Positions 62,669-64,000 of a stretch of DNA of 64,000 nt are shown here, piece after piece; the stretch's first letter is position 1; each line of letters starts with the position of its first letter. Location: positions 36,163 through 100,162 of the forward strand of contig CACDSN010000001.1 in the NCBI GenBank assembly GCA_902555465.1. The letters run 5' to 3'. Source of the stretch: an uncultured Pelagibacteraceae bacterium. GTDB lineage: Bacteria; Pseudomonadota; Alphaproteobacteria; Pelagibacterales; Pelagibacteraceae. The notes under the pieces are model-generated. The model did no database searches. It was given only the letters and a program-made list of their open reading frames with translations, and was not told where the DNA came from. A program made the position numbers and the translations under genes.

Positions 62669-64000
62669 TGGACCTTAAAAATACACTTGCAGCTGTTTCA
62701 TTAAGTGCGGCGATAATTGTAATTTGGGGTTTATTTATGCAACCTAGTCCACAGGAATTAAAAGAAGCACAATTAGAAAAAGAAAAAAGAGAACTTGTAG
62801 AAAATGAAGATGCGCCAAAATTATTTGAAAAAGACGAAACAAAAGTAATCAGTAGAGAGAACGCTATAGATGAAAGCGAAAGAGTAATTTTTGAAAATCA
62901 AAATGTTGTTGGTTCAATATCTTTGAATGGTGCGGTCATTGATGATTTAACATTCAAAAATTATACGATATCAGTTAATGGAAATGAAAAAGTAACTTTA
63001 TTAAATCCTAAGGAAATGAAAACTGGTTACTACATTGATTCTGGATGGGCAATTAATAATAATGAAGTTGATACTCCAAATAATAAATCGAATTGGAAAG
63101 TTGTGGGAAATAATAAACTGACTCCAAATAATCCTGTTAGGTTAATTTGGAGTAATGATAATAATATTACTTTTGAAAAAATTATTAAGCTAGACGATAA
63201 ATATTTATTCAATATCGAACAAAAGATAATAAATAATTCTGAAAAAACTTATAGCTTTTATCCTTACGGACAAGTTATTAGAAATACAGCACCAGAAGTA
63301 ACAAATTTTTATATTCTTCACGAAGGTCTTCTTGGTGTATTTGATGGTAATTTAGTTGAGGAGGACTATGACGATATTGAAGAAAAATCATATTCAAAAA
63401 ATGCAGAGGAAGGATATGTTGCAATAGTAGATAAATATTGGGTTGCTAGCATTGTGCCTGAAAAAAATAAATCATTTAGAGCTGATTTTGATTACAAAAA
63501 TAAATTTAAAGCAAGTTTTATAGAAAATAAACCAACAGTAGTTGGTGCAAACGAGACTAAATCAAATAAATTTAAAGTTATTGTTGCCGCAAAAGAGGTT
63601 GATATTATTGATGGATATGCAGAAAACCAAAACATTAGTAAATTTGATTTGGTAATTGATTGGGGCTGGTTTTACTGGCTTGTAAAAAATCTATTCTTTG
63701 CAATAGATTATTTCTACAAACTTACAGGTAATTTTGGAATTGCAATAATACTAATTACTGTCTGTATAAGAATTGCATTCTTTCCGCTTGCTAATATGTC
63801 TTTTAAATCTATGGCGCGTATGAAACTGCTACAGCCTGAAATGGCAAGACTAAAAGAACTTCACAAGGAAGATAAAGTAAAACTACAACAGGAAATGATG
63901 GCTTTATATAGAAGAGAAAAAGTAAATCCTTTGAGTGGTTGTTTTCCCATTTTACTCCAGATTCCATTTTTCTTTGCTATTTATAAAATGTTATTTGTAA
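62668..64000 (+). CDS. yidC: Membrane insertase YidC (3' end beyond window)
   Basis: YidC inserts and folds inner-membrane proteins. The frame starts at the ATG at 62668 and stays open to the window end (444 codons). A first membrane helix (about 6-24) is followed by a charged linker and the large periplasmic domain (GSISLNGAVIDDLTFKNY and onwards). The conserved insertase core begins at WFYWLVKNLFFAIDYF and includes GIAIILITVCIRIAFFPLAN with the groove Arg, then the C1 coiled region and FPILLQIPFFFAIYKML. The last helices are missing only because the window stops. Confidence 0.96.
   Translation, partial: MDLKNTLAAVSLSAAIIVIWGLFMQPSPQELKEAQLEKEKRELVENEDAPKLFEKDETKVISRENAIDESERVIFENQNVVGSISLNGAVIDDLTFKNYTISVNGNEKVTLLNPKEMKTGYYIDSGWAINNNEVDTPNNKSNWKVVGNNKLTPNNPVRLIWSNDNNITFEKIIKLDDKYLFNIEQKIINNSEKTYSFYPYGQVIRNTAPEVTNFYILHEGLLGVFDGNLVEEDYDDIEEKSYSKNAEEGYVAIVDKYWVASIVPEKNKSFRADFDYKNKFKASFIENKPTVVGANETKSNKFKVIVAAKEVDIIDGYAENQNISKFDLVIDWGWFYWLVKNLFFAIDYFYKLTGNFGIAIILITVCIRIAFFPLANMSFKSMARMKLLQPEMARLKELHKEDKVKLQQEMMALYRREKVNPLSGCFPILLQIPFFFAIYKMLFV

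Noticed and set aside
1-64000. CRISPR array, insertion sequence or prophage
   Set aside because: I saw no regularly spaced repeats, no transposase or integrase products, and no phage structural genes.

Overview
The window is a very A+T-rich, tightly packed bacterial chromosome segment. The gene content and order point to an alphaproteobacterium, most likely a SAR11/Pelagibacterales-type or similarly streamlined marine lineage. The signs are a GcrA cell-cycle regulator, DUF4167, DUF1178 and DUF2948 proteins, an SRP RNA-dnaX-ybaB-recR cluster, the ihfB-pyrF-trpF-trpB-trpA-accD-folC-trxA order, a HisZ/HisG/HisS cluster with an alphaproteobacterial-type tRNA-His (G1-U72, A73, no encoded G-1), and rpmH-rnpA-yidD-yidC. 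Neighbouring genes often overlap by 1 to 20 bases, and several convergent pairs overlap at their stop codons. The lineage assignment is an inference; I could run no search.

Bases 1-34,750 are housekeeping: release factor 1 and its methylase, isoprenoid (ispG), lysine/threonine entry (lysC), ubiquinone (ubiG), arginine (argJ, argF, argD), SecA, both acetyl-CoA carboxylase carboxyltransferase subunits (accA, accD), malate synthase G, recombination and replication accessory genes, SRP RNA, prephenate dehydratase, Kdo/LPS genes (kdsB, kdsD, lptC, lptB), membrane cytochrome c, GcrA, a short RNase D, aroA, cmk, rpsA, ihfB and a compact pyrF-trpFBA-accD-folC run.

Bases 34,808-53,167 form an accessory island without a visible integrase, transposase or tRNA at its edges. 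It has three parts. (a) A leftward operon encodes a WGR-domain protein, a small basic protein, a protein joining a GHKL-like ATPase region to a C-terminal metzincin-like zinc site, and RmuC. (b) Divergent from it, behind a near-consensus promoter with two CTGT/ACAG dyads, are a repressor-like protein with a degenerate, split S24 (LexA/CI) domain, an exonuclease I-like DEDDh enzyme and a small protein, facing a PD-(D/E)XK nuclease. (c) A complete TerB-like / MORC-like GHKL ATPase / Z1 helicase-like / DUF4420 nuclease / AIPR operon is followed by a convergent DNA cytosine-5 methyltransferase. Part (c) matches a known predicted class of restriction-modification systems; parts (a) and (b) are not an arrangement I recognise. 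A tail of unrecognised small genes closes the island.

Bases 53,171-64,000 return to core genes: hisG, hisZ, hisS, tRNA-His, cspA, tRNA-Phe, infA, hisD, a DUF2948 gene, murA, dcd, two small genes, tRNA-Thr, a TVP38/DedA-like membrane protein, and rpmH-rnpA-yidD-yidC (cut by the window end).

Three normally essential or biosynthetic genes (prfA, cmk, hisD) are each broken by exactly one extra base. In prfA and cmk it lies in a run of ten A residues where nine would keep frame. This could be sequencing error, real mutation, or genes rescued by slippage. The cmk product also appears to lack the P-loop lysine. Other oddities are a hydrophobic tail on AccA, a divergent TrpB with Asp where the catalytic Glu is expected, an incomplete AccD zinc ribbon, and a tRNA-His with unusual D and T loops.
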